DNA from: Crossaster papposus
Taxonomy: Eukaryota; Echinodermata; Asteroidea; Velatida; Solasteridae
NCBI GenBank assembly: GCA_037893245.1
Contig: JBAIAA010000774.1
Location: 1 to 64,000, forward strand
Direction: 5' to 3'
Length of the DNA: 64,000 nucleotides
The position numbers were made by a program, and so were the translations under genes. Positions 13,138 through 24,800 of the stretch are shown piece after piece (positions within the stretch are counted from its first letter, which is position 1; each line of letters begins with the position of its first letter). The notes beneath the pieces were generated by a model that was not told the DNA's origin, did not search any database, and saw only the letters and a list, made by a program, of their open reading frames with translations.

Positions 13138-14660
13138 GACAGGGAAAAGCCCCGTTTATACAAAATGACATAAAAAGCCATTCATAAAAATGAAGTGAAA
13201 CGCCCCGTTTATACAAAATGAGTTGAAAAGTCATTCATACAAAATGAGGTGAAAAGCCATTCATACAAATGAGGTAAAAAACCATTCATAAAAAATTGGG
13301 GTGAAAAGCCATTTATAAGAAATGAGGTAAAAAGCCCCATTCATATAAATGAGGTAAAAAGCCCCATTCATAGAAATGAGGTGAAAATCCCCATTCATAG
13401 AGATGAGGTGAAAAGCCCCATTCATAGAAAGGAGGTGAAAAGCCCCATTCATAGAATTGAGGTGAAAAGCCCCATTCATAGAATTTAGGTGAAAATCCCC
13501 ATTCATAGAAATGAGGTGAAAACCCCCATTCATAGAAATGAGGTGAAAAGCCCCATTCATGGAAAAGAGGTGAAAAGTCCCATTCATGAAAATGAGGTGG
13601 AGAGCAACAGACATTGATGTTTATTTTTGACAGGTGGAAAACCTGATTTGTAGACATGAATGGTCAAAAGCACCGTTGATAGGCATGAAATAGAAAGCCC
13701 CATATACAAATATATAAATTGAGGCGAAAGGCTATAGATGGGTGTGGGGGAAGGCTCTAGAGATCGATGTGGGGAAAAGCCCCGGAGATCGATGTGGGGA
13801 AAAGCCCCGGAGATCGATGTGGGGAAAAGCCCCGGAGATCGATGTGGGGAAAAGCCCCGGAGATCGATGCGGGGAACAAAATACCCAGAGATGGGGATGG
13901 GGAAAAAATTAATGTGAGGCAAAAACCCAGGGTTTAATGTGGAAAAAACAACAGACATTGATGTTTATTTTTGACAGCTGGAAAACCTGTTTTGTAGACA
14001 TGAATGGTCAAAAGCACCGTTCATAGACATGAAATAGAAAGCCCCATATACAAAGATATAAATTGAGGCGAAAGGATATTGATGGGTGTGGGGGGAGGCC
14101 CTAGAGATCGATGTGGAAAAAAGCCCCGGAGATCGATGTGGGGAAAAGCCCCGGAGATCGATGCGGGGAAAAATTCCCAGAAATAGATGTGGGGAAAGGC
14201 CCCAGGCTGAGAGGTGGGGGAAAGGCCCCAGGTTGAGATGGGGAAAGGCCCCAGAGAAATGGGAAAAAGCAAGAAATTAAATGTAAGGAAAAAACCTAGA
14301 TTTTAATGTGAGGAAAAGGCTCGGATGTTAATGTGGGGAAAGGCACCAGGGAGATATGTATAGAATGTGTAGATGTATAGATGTATAGATGTGGGGAAAA
14401 GCCAGAGATTAATGTGAGACAAAAACCCAGAGTTTAATGTGGACAAAACCAGACATTGATGTGGGGAAAGGCCCAAGGCAGAAAGGTGGGGGAAAGGCCC
14501 CAGAAAAAAATGCGGGGAAAAGCCCCAGAGATCGATGTGGGGAAAAGCCCCAGAGATCGATGTGGGGAAAAGCCCCAGAGATCGATGTGGGGAAGAGCCC
14601 CAGATATTGATGTTGGCGAAGGCACAAGGCAGAGGTTGGGAAAGGCCCAATTTGTAATAA
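13138..14660. repeat. Compound minisatellite with 25- and 27-bp units and higher-order duplication
   Basis: From about 13180 to 13590 a 27-bp unit recurs whose core is CATTCATAGAAATGAGG plus TGAAAAGCCC. From about 13755 a 25-bp unit with core GAGATCGATGTGGGGAAAAG recurs. A block of about 345 bp (13605-13950) is repeated at about 13950-14290 and partly again to 14620, with both unit types in the same order. The 27-bp period gives open minus-strand frames of a 9-residue repeat; they have no flanking gene structure and I treat them as artefacts. Confidence 0.85.
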
Positions 14661-16520
14661 TGTATTTATAAAAAGGGGAATAGCCCCAGTGAATTAAGAA
14701 GGCAGGTAAAGGTATCTGTTATGTTTTATATGTTGTATTAGTTATTCGGCCACGAATGGCAACAAACGAACAATATGCTTGTGCAGAAAGTAGGATAATG
14801 TAATAATGTAATAAAGCAACAAAGCAACAAACAAGGGCAAGCAAAGGGTTATGAATATTACTTAGACAGCAATAGGAAGTCAAGGTTGTTACAATAGAAG
14901 ACAAAACAGGAACGAGGCAATACCAACATAAAATAGTCAAGAAAGATGAAATGAATAATGAAGCGGGTATTTATGGTAAATTGGATCTAAAACGTATAAG
15001 GTTTGACGCTTGTAGGTTGTAGATATTGCCTAATAAAACAGAGGCATGACAAGGGGGGCAACAGCCCCAGTTTAAATAGCACGGGGTTATTTATGTGTAT
15101 TCTGTATTCCCCTTAAATGTAAGCTAGATAGGCCGATTCAGTGGCCACAGATTCTCGGGAGGTCGACAACTCGCATTGCATGATTTTGACGTCTGACCAA
15201 TTGGTCGCTATGCTTCCGGCGGGATTCTTCGCCTTAGCGTGATTTTCTGCACTTGGGTTGAGTTAACGTATTTCACTTGTAGGCAAATTATACCCACTTG
15301 GTTTTAGTAATGGTTGGGGTTTTTCGTTTGTAAATGCGACCCCCATCACTGTTAATAAAGAGGAAAGGAAACATTTGAGCACTTCAAGGTTTTAGTTACC
15401 TGCTTGTATGAAATTACACGAAGGTTAAAATTGCACTGTGCAAGTGTTTGGCCATGCCCACGTCACGCTACAAGACACTCACTATGGCGGGCGTGGCCCA
15501 ATCGATGAATTTTGATGTCCACGGTTTTGTCTTGCAAATAACAGTGAAGTTTAAGAAATAAAGCAAACAACAAATGAGGGGATAAACCCCGGTTATAGCA
15601 ATGAGATAATACAACCTCTCGGGGAAATGGGACTAACAATAATAATTGGGGAATGAGTACCGTAAATAAAGGAAGCAGGCCGCAAAATGAGTTAGGCAAA
15701 GCGCATTATCAGGAGATAAATATCAAGGCCACTGTCGGCTAATCAATCATAAGGAGGAGGTAAATCGTGATTTTGAATACTTTGGGGCTAGCATGCATCA
15801 GTAGATATATTTTAATTTTTTAGCTGAGCTAACCGATTTGCATAAGAATACTTTGTTGGAAGGACCATGATGCATTGAAGTGGGAGAGTGCTGTAGCAAG
15901 CACTGGAAGGATGCAAGTCAGGTTTAGAACTTTGGCACATCAGAAGTGAAAGCACATCATTGGGTACTCTTCAAAACAATGGCCTCGTCTGGCGCACCAA
16001 TTGAAGGGGTTACGATGAAGAAGGGACATCTGGAAAGTATTGGAGATTGTGAGTATTGTTTGAAACGAAATAACACGGAGATTCTGCCCAGCAGTCCAAT
16101 GAGGCTGGTAAGTAACAGGTCAGACTCATTTCGTCCACTCTGTTTTGCCGTCGAAGCTTGGTGCTCCCAAAGTTAATGGCATTGTGACGGAAAGTGCAAT
16201 GACTTAGTGCTGTTATGCTATTGTAATTATAACCTTGTGAATGAAATGTAACCCAGGGCGTACGTGACCTGTAGTTGCGCGCGCTGGCTGGGCGGAGCTT
16301 ACCGCTCAGTGACTCGCTGCGTGAATGCACGACATTGTGTAACAAAGCCTATAGGTGTAAGTACATGTACATGTAGGTGTTTTTTACATGGTGTACGTGT
16401 TTACCTGGGTGGTACGTAATGCGTGTTCATGGTTAGTTGGTGGAGTGCCGCGCCACCGGAAGAAGTACAGTACATGTAGGTTCACGACTTGTGTTCTGAG
16501 TTGTACGTACATTGCGCACA
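14661..16520. other. Unassigned AT-rich stretch
   Basis: No recognisable domain, TIR pair or tandem array. Residual units of the preceding minisatellite fade out by about 14700. Confidence 0.4.
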
Positions 16521-16524
16521 CCAC

Positions 16525-16745
16525 TAGTGCATTGTATATGCTGTGGTGCATTGTATATGCTATAATACATTATGTACGCTATAGTGCATTGTATGTGCTG
16601 TAGTACATTGCGTATGCGGTAGTACATTGCGTATGCTGCAGTACACTGCGTATGCTGTTGTGCACTGCGTAGGCTGTTGGACATTACGTAGTTGGGCGTT
16701 GCGCATGGCGTTGCACATTGTTGATGCGGTTGCGCGTTGCTGCTG
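16525..16745. repeat. Minisatellite with ~21-bp unit
   Basis: About ten degenerate copies of a unit with core GTAGTACATTGCGTATGC, differing at a few positions each. Flanked by ordinary sequence. Open minus-strand frames through it come from the period being a multiple of three. Confidence 0.75.
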
Positions 16746-17439
16746 TAAGCAGTAGGTTTTCCTCCCCAGTAATTAAGAACTCAGGAAATGAAACAGCCCC
16801 AATTGAATCGTAATTATCGTACATTGTATTGATTGTTGAGAATAAATCATCATTGTTGATCTTTGTAGGCCTATACCGACAATAAGGTGTCTTTGTTCAC
16901 AGGTTTATTGTGTAATTAACATAGAGTAATCGCCATCATCATAATCGGTGGTATATGTCCACCAAAACGGACCTGCACCCTTAGCCTTTAGGTTGCTCTT
17001 TGAGTGATCTCTCGTATAGGGATGAGCCTTGGGTTGGGAAGATTGTCGTCGGTTTAATGGGTGTCCGACTTATCCTAACAGCCTTAGATTGGCCTGTGGA
17101 GTTCCCGCCACAGTATGCTGCATTTTGCTTGTTTCCTATTGTTGCTTGTTTCCTTTTGTTGCTTGTTCCACTTTCTCACAATTTTGGGAAGAAAGGACTA
17201 AAGGTAAATGTTAGTGTTGGCTGTGATTTCATTGATTTGTTCGTTGTTCCCCCTGCGCAGTCAAGTAAAGTTTTGGTTTCAGGACGGTAGGTTTAATTTT
17301 AACAATATGTTGTGGAGGATTTTGTATATGTAGGTGAGTTGGTTCGCTTTCCTTCTATCTTACAGTTATAACCAGCATTAGTTTGCCAGCATTTTTTGAG
17401 ACGCTACTTCTTCTTAAGAAATCACCACAGACAAAGCGG

Positions 17440-17640
17440 GAAACCCCTACTCAAGGTTTGGTCTAACTAAGGCAGTGTACAACTTCTCCTTGGCAGCCTT
17501 TTGAGGCTGGGTAGAAGTTTCGCATGAGGAAGTTCAAGATGCGGGTAGCTTTGAATGCTGCATGTCGGGTCTGACTGTTCCAGCTCAGATTACTCTGAAT
17601 GTTGATACCTAGAGGTGATCTCAGATTTCTCATCGATCTA
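17440..17640 (-). pseudogene. Non-LTR retrotransposon reverse transcriptase fragment (CR1/L2-like)
   Basis: The minus strand encodes LGINIQSNLSWNSQTRHA followed by a leucine/arginine-rich helix and, after a frame change, AAKEKLYTALVRPNLE. This matches the thumb region of CR1/L2/Rex-type reverse transcriptases (LGVxIxxxLxW..H, then K..xYxxLVRPxLEY). The expected tyrosine after LE is replaced by a stop codon, and the frame change lies in the TCAAAAGGCT region, so it is inactive. No other part of the element was found nearby. Confidence 0.6.
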
Positions 17641-20288
17641 ATAGATAGAGGGAGTAGTCGGCGCAGCGGAAATTGAATCCACTTGTATTCGGTTGGGGTT
17701 GATTTATTTATGATGCTCTAGTTTAAATTTACACAAGTTCAATTTATATGGTACAACATATCATTTAGCATTTGAGGGAATTCGGATAGCGCTGGTCGAC
17801 TGGGATGAGGATGTCCTTTAATTTGAAGCAACCTGGAGGTATAATGGACGGCGGCCAAATTTCGCCGATGGATGGGCTCGGTGAGAAAGCGGTTTTCACT
17901 CGAAATTTGCTGACGGGCAAGACGAGAGGTCGTTTTAGGCAGCTCAGATTTCAGCATGTATGTCGTCGAGACGAAGACAAACTATGTGCATTGTAAGAAT
18001 GGTCAAGGTGCTACAATCCATCTCGGGGTAGTCCAGGCCTTCACTATTTTGCAACATGCCAAGGGCTGATGAGGCGACACCGTGTGACAAAGCGAAATTA
18101 AGAATTGGTCGGCTACAGCAGTAAGGGAACAATGAGAAAAGGTACAATGCAGAAAGGTAAGGCAGCTTGAGACGGCTCTATGAGGAATAGTAAAAGTTGC
18201 CAAACGCCTTGCGGTAGTGTGCAAGCAAGGATGGTACCTGCAAAATATGGGCTTGTCCTCATTTGAGGGTTAGCGGCTAGAGAATCCTGTCGGCAGGGAA
18301 CAACCCATCAAGACCATTAACTGGTAGACAAATCGATACAAAAACTATTGGTGGCAAAGGCTGTGTATCCCGAGGATAATCACGGGTAAGATTAGGGCTG
18401 AGAAATGGGATGAGATATGGGATGGGATGGGGGTTGTGGGGTAGAGGAAGAGAGAATAGTGGATTGGATTGGGGGTCTAAGTTCGGAGCGAAGAATCCTT
18501 CTACCCATACCTAAGATCAAATGTGGACTCTGGAGTCCGAACAAAGCAGCGATGCAAATACTTTACTATGTTGTACGCAAGTCATTTGGTTTCTAACAAG
18601 TAGCCAATGCAAAGACTTTAAACTGGACTGATGTGCTCTGAGCACTTGGTCAGTATGTTACTAGTCTGGCTGCGGAATGTTTAAGTCGTTGAATTCTGTT
18701 AGGCCTATTTAAATAGCGGTGTTTTGGCAGGATGACAACTCTGACAAGAAACCAACCATCTAACTCGGCTTATGTAGGCTCATCCTGGATGTTGTTCAAT
18801 ACTAAAGGTGATCATCTGCAGCCATACTACTGTAGCGTTCTCTAAAGTGGACTTATAAACACTTCAGCAAATAAACATGTTTGCACTGATTTTCGTGTAT
18901 AATACACTTTTGTAAATATTTAGTTATTTTTTACTTTTTTTTCCAGTTATTTTACCCATGCAATAATAACAGTCCATAATCACAATTCCAGATGTTAAAC
19001 CTCTGAGATTCAGCAAACTATGCATGCATCACTTTCCTTTGCACCAAGGTCCAACCTATTATTTGAGTTGATATAATTATACCAGACCAGCCCTTTTGTC
19101 GTTCCAATTTCAGTTAATGGTTTTTGCTCAACCTTCATGATGAGGTTACCAGGTCCAGCGGGCCTTTGCCCTTGGTGACATGTCTAGACAGTTGTTATTC
19201 TTTGTTCATATTTAACCACTCCGTTTTCAGTCCTCATGCAAGCAACATCTCACATTTACTTTCTCCAGTTATACTTAATTCTTGCCCGATACTGTGAATT
19301 CTCGGTTCTTTGCTGAATAAAAATAAAACTAATTTCAACGCATATATCCAAATCTTAGTGTGTCCAGTTTAATTGTCTATACACTAAACTACATTGTAGC
19401 TGCTAATAACAGCTGTACCAGGATTTGAGGAGCTGTCACTGTCAAACGCCTCCAGTATTAGTTTCCGCCAAATGTCATTGATAGTGGTGCGCGTGCACGT
19501 TACCTATAATGAGTACTACAAGAAAACCTCAGTTCGGCCACTGTTTTAGGCTTTGTATTCTAAGATCCTTCCTTAAAAATGCAATGAGACATGACCTACC
19601 TGTAATCGGATTGGTGTTTTGGGGGAATTTGAGCTATCCATCCATTCAAGATAGGCTTACCGGTAACAGTCAATTGGATCTTGCTGATGGTTATGGCCTC
19701 TTAGGATAACGTTTAGCGCAGCTACACAAATAAAACAAATCCACATGATTGAAACAGATGTTTAAAGCAATTTATCTTAGGTAGGCTACTGCTAACAAAA
19801 TTGAATGGAAGTACTTCCAGAACTGTAAGGTTTGTAAAAACCTTACAGATATTCCTATTGAAACTTGCTGTGGCTGAGCATTGTCAAGTTTGTTTGCGCA
19901 ATATAAATCACTTGTGACAACATTTTCAAAAAATTTCGGACCCGGTATTTTATGCACCGTATCTTGGTGCAGATTTTGGTGCATCATCTTCGGAATCGAA
20001 TCCGATTCCGTCCAGGAATCACAATTCAACTCGGAATCGATTCCATTTTGTCACTGGTGGCGAAAATAACATAAATGCCAAATTTATCGGGAGGTTAATG
20101 TGCCGAGTAGATAATCACTCAATACGATTCATCAATAGCCTACGTGTAATCATTATGTGGAACGCGATTGATTGCCCATGTCTAATTGTCCATCATAATT
20201 TCAATAAAGTAATGAAATCTGGACTAGTTTTACTTTTAGCAGTGGCGTTACGTGATACAATGCCACGCATGGTAGTCCTAATACTTCT
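17641..20288. other. Unassigned stretch containing block B
   Basis: No gene recognised. It contains block B at 18481-18567 and, at about 19990-20045, a small cluster of GGAATCGATTCC-like palindromic words. Otherwise ordinary AT-rich sequence. Confidence 0.4.
18481..18567 (+). repeat. Inverted-repeat block B, left copy
   Basis: About 85 bp, nearly identical over its last 60 bp to the reverse complement of 44447-44530; the shared core is AGATCAAATGTGGACTCTGG. It ends in GCGATGCAAATA (18549-18560), the same word that ends block A at 56226-56237 and recurs at 44703-44714. Because this word recurs, B may be a fragment of an element terminus rather than an internal block. Confidence 0.65.
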
Positions 20289-20722
20289 AGGTCGAGTTCG
20301 GGCGGTCTGGGCCCAATTTCTTGGCTCTGTTTACCGTTAGCAAAAAATCCGTGCTTACTATAGCAGAAAATTCGGTGCTTACGGTAAACGTATTTCACGC
20401 GTTAGCGAGAAATTTTGGTCTCGGAGCATGCGTACATCCTGTTACTAAGGATTCTGTGCTTACATGGTAAGCACATTTTTTTTCTGCTGGCGCGGTTAGC
20501 AGAAAAAGGTGACCGTTAAGCGCAGAATTATGTGGTAAGCAGAGCCATAAAATTGGGCCCTGTTCTTGACACGCGAACTCTGTTCTCGCGCTCGAACGGC
20601 GGGAACGCGACCCGTGAACATTGCACTCGGAACAAGAACACACATAGTACACCAGCTATCCATCAGGGTTTTGCAAGAACAAGTTACGCGTGTCAAGAAC
20701 AGACCGCCCGAACTCGGCCCTA
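20289..20722. mobile_element. Outer MITE interrupted by an inner MITE
   Basis: CGAGTTCGGGCGGTCT at 20293-20308 and its reverse complement at 20701-20716 are terminal inverted repeats. On the inner side of the nested element they continue as GTTCTTGACACGCG (from about 20562) and CGCGTGTCAAGAAC. The left terminal repeat is split by the inner MITE at 20309-20560, so this element is the older of the two. No coding capacity. Confidence 0.7.
20309..20560. mobile_element. Inner MITE with GGGCCCAATTT ends
   Basis: The ends are GGGCCCAATTTCTTGGCTCT at left and the inverted near-copy ATTGGGCCC preceded by AGAGCCATAAA at right, giving terminal repeats of about 21 bp. The interior is rich in CTTACTATAGCAGAAAA-type words. 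A related fragment lies at 26371-26480, at the 3' end of the DUF6589-like gene. Confidence 0.75.
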
Positions 20723-21803
20723 TAGTGTGCCCCGGTATCGGCTGCGCTTACGGTAGCCCAGGTTGGACTGCTCCGTTGTGTACAACGCGACGGAGTCTAG
20801 GGTATCAATGTTTCCTGCCATAGCGAACAATTTTACAACAACATTTTTTCATATTTTTACCTGATGAAGGAAGCTGAAATCTCGCTTATGTCTTCCTTGT
20901 GTTTGGAACTACAGATCGTGAAGGGTTATTAAAAGTTCATGTGTCTTTAGGCAACTTATTTACACAAAATTTATTGCAAATCTACGTAAACATGACTTCC
21001 TACTTGTACGTGTGCGTTCTACCATTCTACGCACGTATGTGTTCGCGTTCGCGTGCGCATGCGTGAAATACTTAGCAACGGTGTCTGTGTGGCGTGTACG
21101 TTTCACTTCTTTATCTTTATCTTTATCTTTATCTTTATTTCATTTTTCGTGATATACAAAATTACTGAATTAGAGAACAATTACAAATAACAAACACTGA
21201 TCAAGAAACATAACAAAAAACATAACAGAAGACAATACACAAATAGCTCCCGCAGGATTACCCAAAAGAAACAAGTTTCTGTCGAGGGGCTCTCCAAACT
21301 AATTGGATAATACATTTAAGGATAAATATATTAGATATAAAGGGAATAATAAATAATAACATTATTTAATAAAAAATATATAAAAAAGAAGAAAACAAAA
21401 ATATATATATGTGTATATATATATATAATAAAAAATAAAAAAAAAATTAATAAAATAAATAATACAAATAAATAATATAAAAAAAAAAAAATTAAAAAAA
21501 AAATATTTAAAATATGTTTATCCAATATATAATGCCTCCAAAAGGACAAATTTGTGTTTTTAAAAACACAAAGTGAGGAGATGATTACAATAAATGCTGG
21601 CACGCATACTATATATACTGGGTGAATACTCTAAAAGGCTTGAGAAATGGGGTCCAGACTGAAAAGATGATCACGTAAAGAACTAATGAAAGGCTTAGAT
21701 GATTGTTCCAGGCAAAGGTCTCGATCTTCACGTACACACAGCTAGCAGTGCAGTGAACTTTGGCCAGGCATTTTAACTGTTTTGTTTACTGAATTTCCCC
21801 CCA
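20717..21803 (+). repeat. Inverted-repeat block C, left copy (upstream region of the DUF6589-like gene)
   Basis: Positions 20717-21104 and 21728-21803 together match the reverse complement of 42620-43105 closely, for example CGCTTATGTCTTCCTTGTGT and the 3' part CAGTGCAGTGAA followed by TTTAACTGTTTTGTTTACTG. The copy is split by an insertion at 21105-21727. It stops just short of the ATG of the DUF6589-like gene (21838), as the right copy stops just short of the helicase ATG. It therefore probably holds the promoter and 5' untranslated region of both genes. Confidence 0.8.
21105..21727 (-). mobile_element. Retroposon-like insertion with (TTTATC)n end
   Basis: This interval is absent from the right copy of block C. 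It begins with about five TTTATC units (21108-21137), which read as a GATAAA-type 3' tail on the minus strand, followed by AT-rich sequence with long A and T runs (21300-21540). A LINE or SINE 3' fragment in minus orientation is the simplest reading; the family is not recognised. Confidence 0.5.
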
Positions 21804-21837
21804 AAATAAAATCGTATTCTGATGACTGTGGTCCGAT

Positions 21838-24800
21838 ATGTCTTCGCATTGTGGTAATTGCCAAAAGCCAACCTTCGCGGAAGCTGGGAAGGGTCACAGT
21901 AGATTTTTTGTAAATGTTTTATCTAGCCTTGGTACCTTCAGAAAAGTCTTTGGGAAAGTCATCACACCCCTTGAACATAAGACGCAGTTCTTATGTTCAC
22001 AGTGTAAGGACACTTTGGTTTCGCAGACCGTGCCAAAGAAAAAAGGTTCTAGAAAAAGAACTTCTCATCAGATAAACCCCACTTCTGAAACTACCAAACG
22101 AAAGAAGACAAATTTTAAAGCCACAGCCAAGACACTCATTGACGAATCAAAATACCTGCAAGCCTTCAGTCTGTTCAGATGTTTGATTCGTGGGAGCAGG
22201 AAAGCTCACAAGGCGTTCGGGAAAATGTGCAGGCAGCAGATTCAACAAGAGGTAAGCCAGGGTTTCAGTTATTTCACTAAATATTGAGGCTTATTTATAC
22301 AACTTTATGATTTATTCTAATTAACGTTAAAGTTGGGTTTTCCAGACCAATTCTGAAGAAACATCATGTACTTTATATGAATAAATTTGATTTGTTTGCA
22401 TTAACAGGCCTTTACAAATTGTTAAAAAGTGGTGGTTATCATTGCGCCAATTGCGCGCTCCAGTTCAGTTGTGCATACTGGGGACACCCGCTATTTGGGA
22501 GTGGGACGCTCAAATTTAAAATTAATTAATTGCTCGCTGTTGGCAGGTTTTTTTTCGTGGGATGTCTCATTCAAAAGCTCATAACAAATACAATGCTTTA
22601 CAAATAATCAATTCAATTTGAAAATCCATTTTTCAGATGGAAACCCCCAAAACACGCAGATAATAGATACACCAACTTTAAATATAAAATTGATTTCGGA
22701 TTGTGGGGGAAACAAAAATAAACACTGACCGTTATAGCTTCTCCGATACGAACTGGTGGAACAAACAGGTTCAACAGTAAACAAAGCCTTACAAATTTAA
22801 TTACGCTACATTTGTTGAAAGTATTAATGATAAATGTAATGGGGGGGGGGGGGTTCCTCCGTCTCATACCTTCATATTTGCCGCGACGGGTGGCCCTTTT
22901 CTGCAACACCTTGGGGAATGAATATTATGCTGTTTAAAACTATGACGGGTGGAGATAGAATGTATATATAATGAACTAATAAACTACAAGCAACACATGC
23001 TGGTTTAAATTTTAAATACCGCATAATTCTCGGTTTGTTTTTTTCAGGCTCGAAATGTGACAAGAAAGACAAGTCTAGAACAAGACGCCGGTATCTTCAT
23101 TGGAAATCTCACCCTGGAGCGACTGCAACAATTTGCTTGGGAAGATCTCATTGAAGAAGCAAGGTCTAAGATGCCTTTGCTGGTTTCAGTGCTACAGGCC
23201 TCTTTACCAGCCAAGCTGAAAAGGTATGGATGGTGGGCAACTCAGTTTTCGTTTAAAATACTGATCGGAATAATCATGCCCTTTTTTTAAATGTGTATTT
23301 TGGGAATCGGGAAATTGTGTGGGAACGCCATGATTTTGTTGGTGACGGTGTATGCGTGACGTAAGTTGGGGTGTAAATATTCGCCGCACTTCCATATGAA
23401 CAGGGCTGGAGACAACATTGTAGGTAGGCGTCTTGGCACAATTCTCTCAATCACCTTCTTCACAAGAGCTCCACGAAAGTTCAACTTTGTCCAAGCTACT
23501 TTGAGTGTGGAGCTTTGGAGACAGGGTTGCTCCCATAAACTATTCCAAACGCTGAACAGACTTGGCATCACTCAGGGTCTTCAAACTGCTCATATTCACG
23601 TTGATCGGATTGCCGCCGACCATGACAGTTGTCTGGTCCAGTGGAAAAAATCGGTCGAGGTAACGATAAACATTATTATAGTAATAAACCATTAGTAATA
23701 AGCCATTTGCGAGTAAAATCTGAATAATGTAACATGAATCGGGAATCTCGAGGCATGATCTTACGCTAGTAATCCCAGCTCCAGAAATGATCAGGTGTGA
23801 AAATGTATTAATTCTGAGCGTCTCTTACGCAATAACTTCCCTGAATTGTGTCTGATGGGGACAAGTGAATTTGCTAAGCTGTGCATTTCAGATTTAACTC
23901 GTGAGAAACGGCTTTTTCAACAAGGCCGCATAAACTAATTTCGTTTTGGACCGAGAGCTCAATTTTAATTTTAAATACAGAAACTGCATGACCGAAAAAT
24001 CTATAAATTGTTTCCCCAGTCTATCGATGACATCCAGAAAAAAAAGATGTACGCAGGGTTACACAGAGAGATGAGTGTTACGGGCTTTGCTGGGATAACG
24101 TGCAAATAAATCCCCACTGTAAACACCAGGGCAAAGAGAGGAAAGCCGAATTCCTACTGTGGGCTCTGTCCTTTGCTTGCAAGAACAGAGTGCCAACCCT
24201 CCATCTGAAAGACACGACTTCCATCCCTGCTAGCCAGCTGATTCCTTGCATCATGCCGCAGCACGAAGACTACGAAGACTTGAGAAACATGATAGTGGTT
24301 CTTGTCATGAAGATTGTCATGGAGCATCTTCCTGTCATGAATCAAGTCAAGAAACACGTCCCCCGACGAAAACACCAGTACACTAAGGAAATGTGCAACA
24401 AGAGCGAAGTGGTAAAAATAAGTTAATCTTAACTTAAAAAAAAGAAGAACAACAACGCACAAGATTCATAGTGTTGCACAAATTCGAAGGGATAAAAGGA
24501 ACAGTTTAAAGTGTAAAATTTAAGTTTTACTTATGGATTATAGAGAATATAAATAACAAACTATTGTCTATTCAGGTCAATCTTGGTGTTCCTGGAAACC
24601 AATCCGGCACCTGCCTATGGTGTGATCCGTATAATGGAACATCTCCACACCTACGTGCCTGAGCCATGCAGTGGTCATGTCCTACCCATCTTGTGTAGTG
24701 GAGACGGCCTAAGCGTGGAGAGAATGGTCCATGCAAAGAGGGCAAGAGCTAACGGCGAAACCAAAAAGCAGCAACTCCAAGTTCTCGTAGGAACGCCACA

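Noticed and set aside
13740-14620. Regularly spaced repeats resembling a CRISPR array
   Set aside because: The units are contiguous tandem repeats without unique spacers, and the genome is eukaryotic.
13261-14650. Open frames with 9-residue repeats on the minus strand
   Set aside because: Product of the 27-bp and related minisatellite periods; no domain, and frames shift where unit length changes.
18481-18567. Octamer ATTTGCAT as an snRNA gene promoter element
   Set aside because: No snRNA sequence follows; the word recurs at the edges of the inverted-repeat blocks and is better explained as element sequence.
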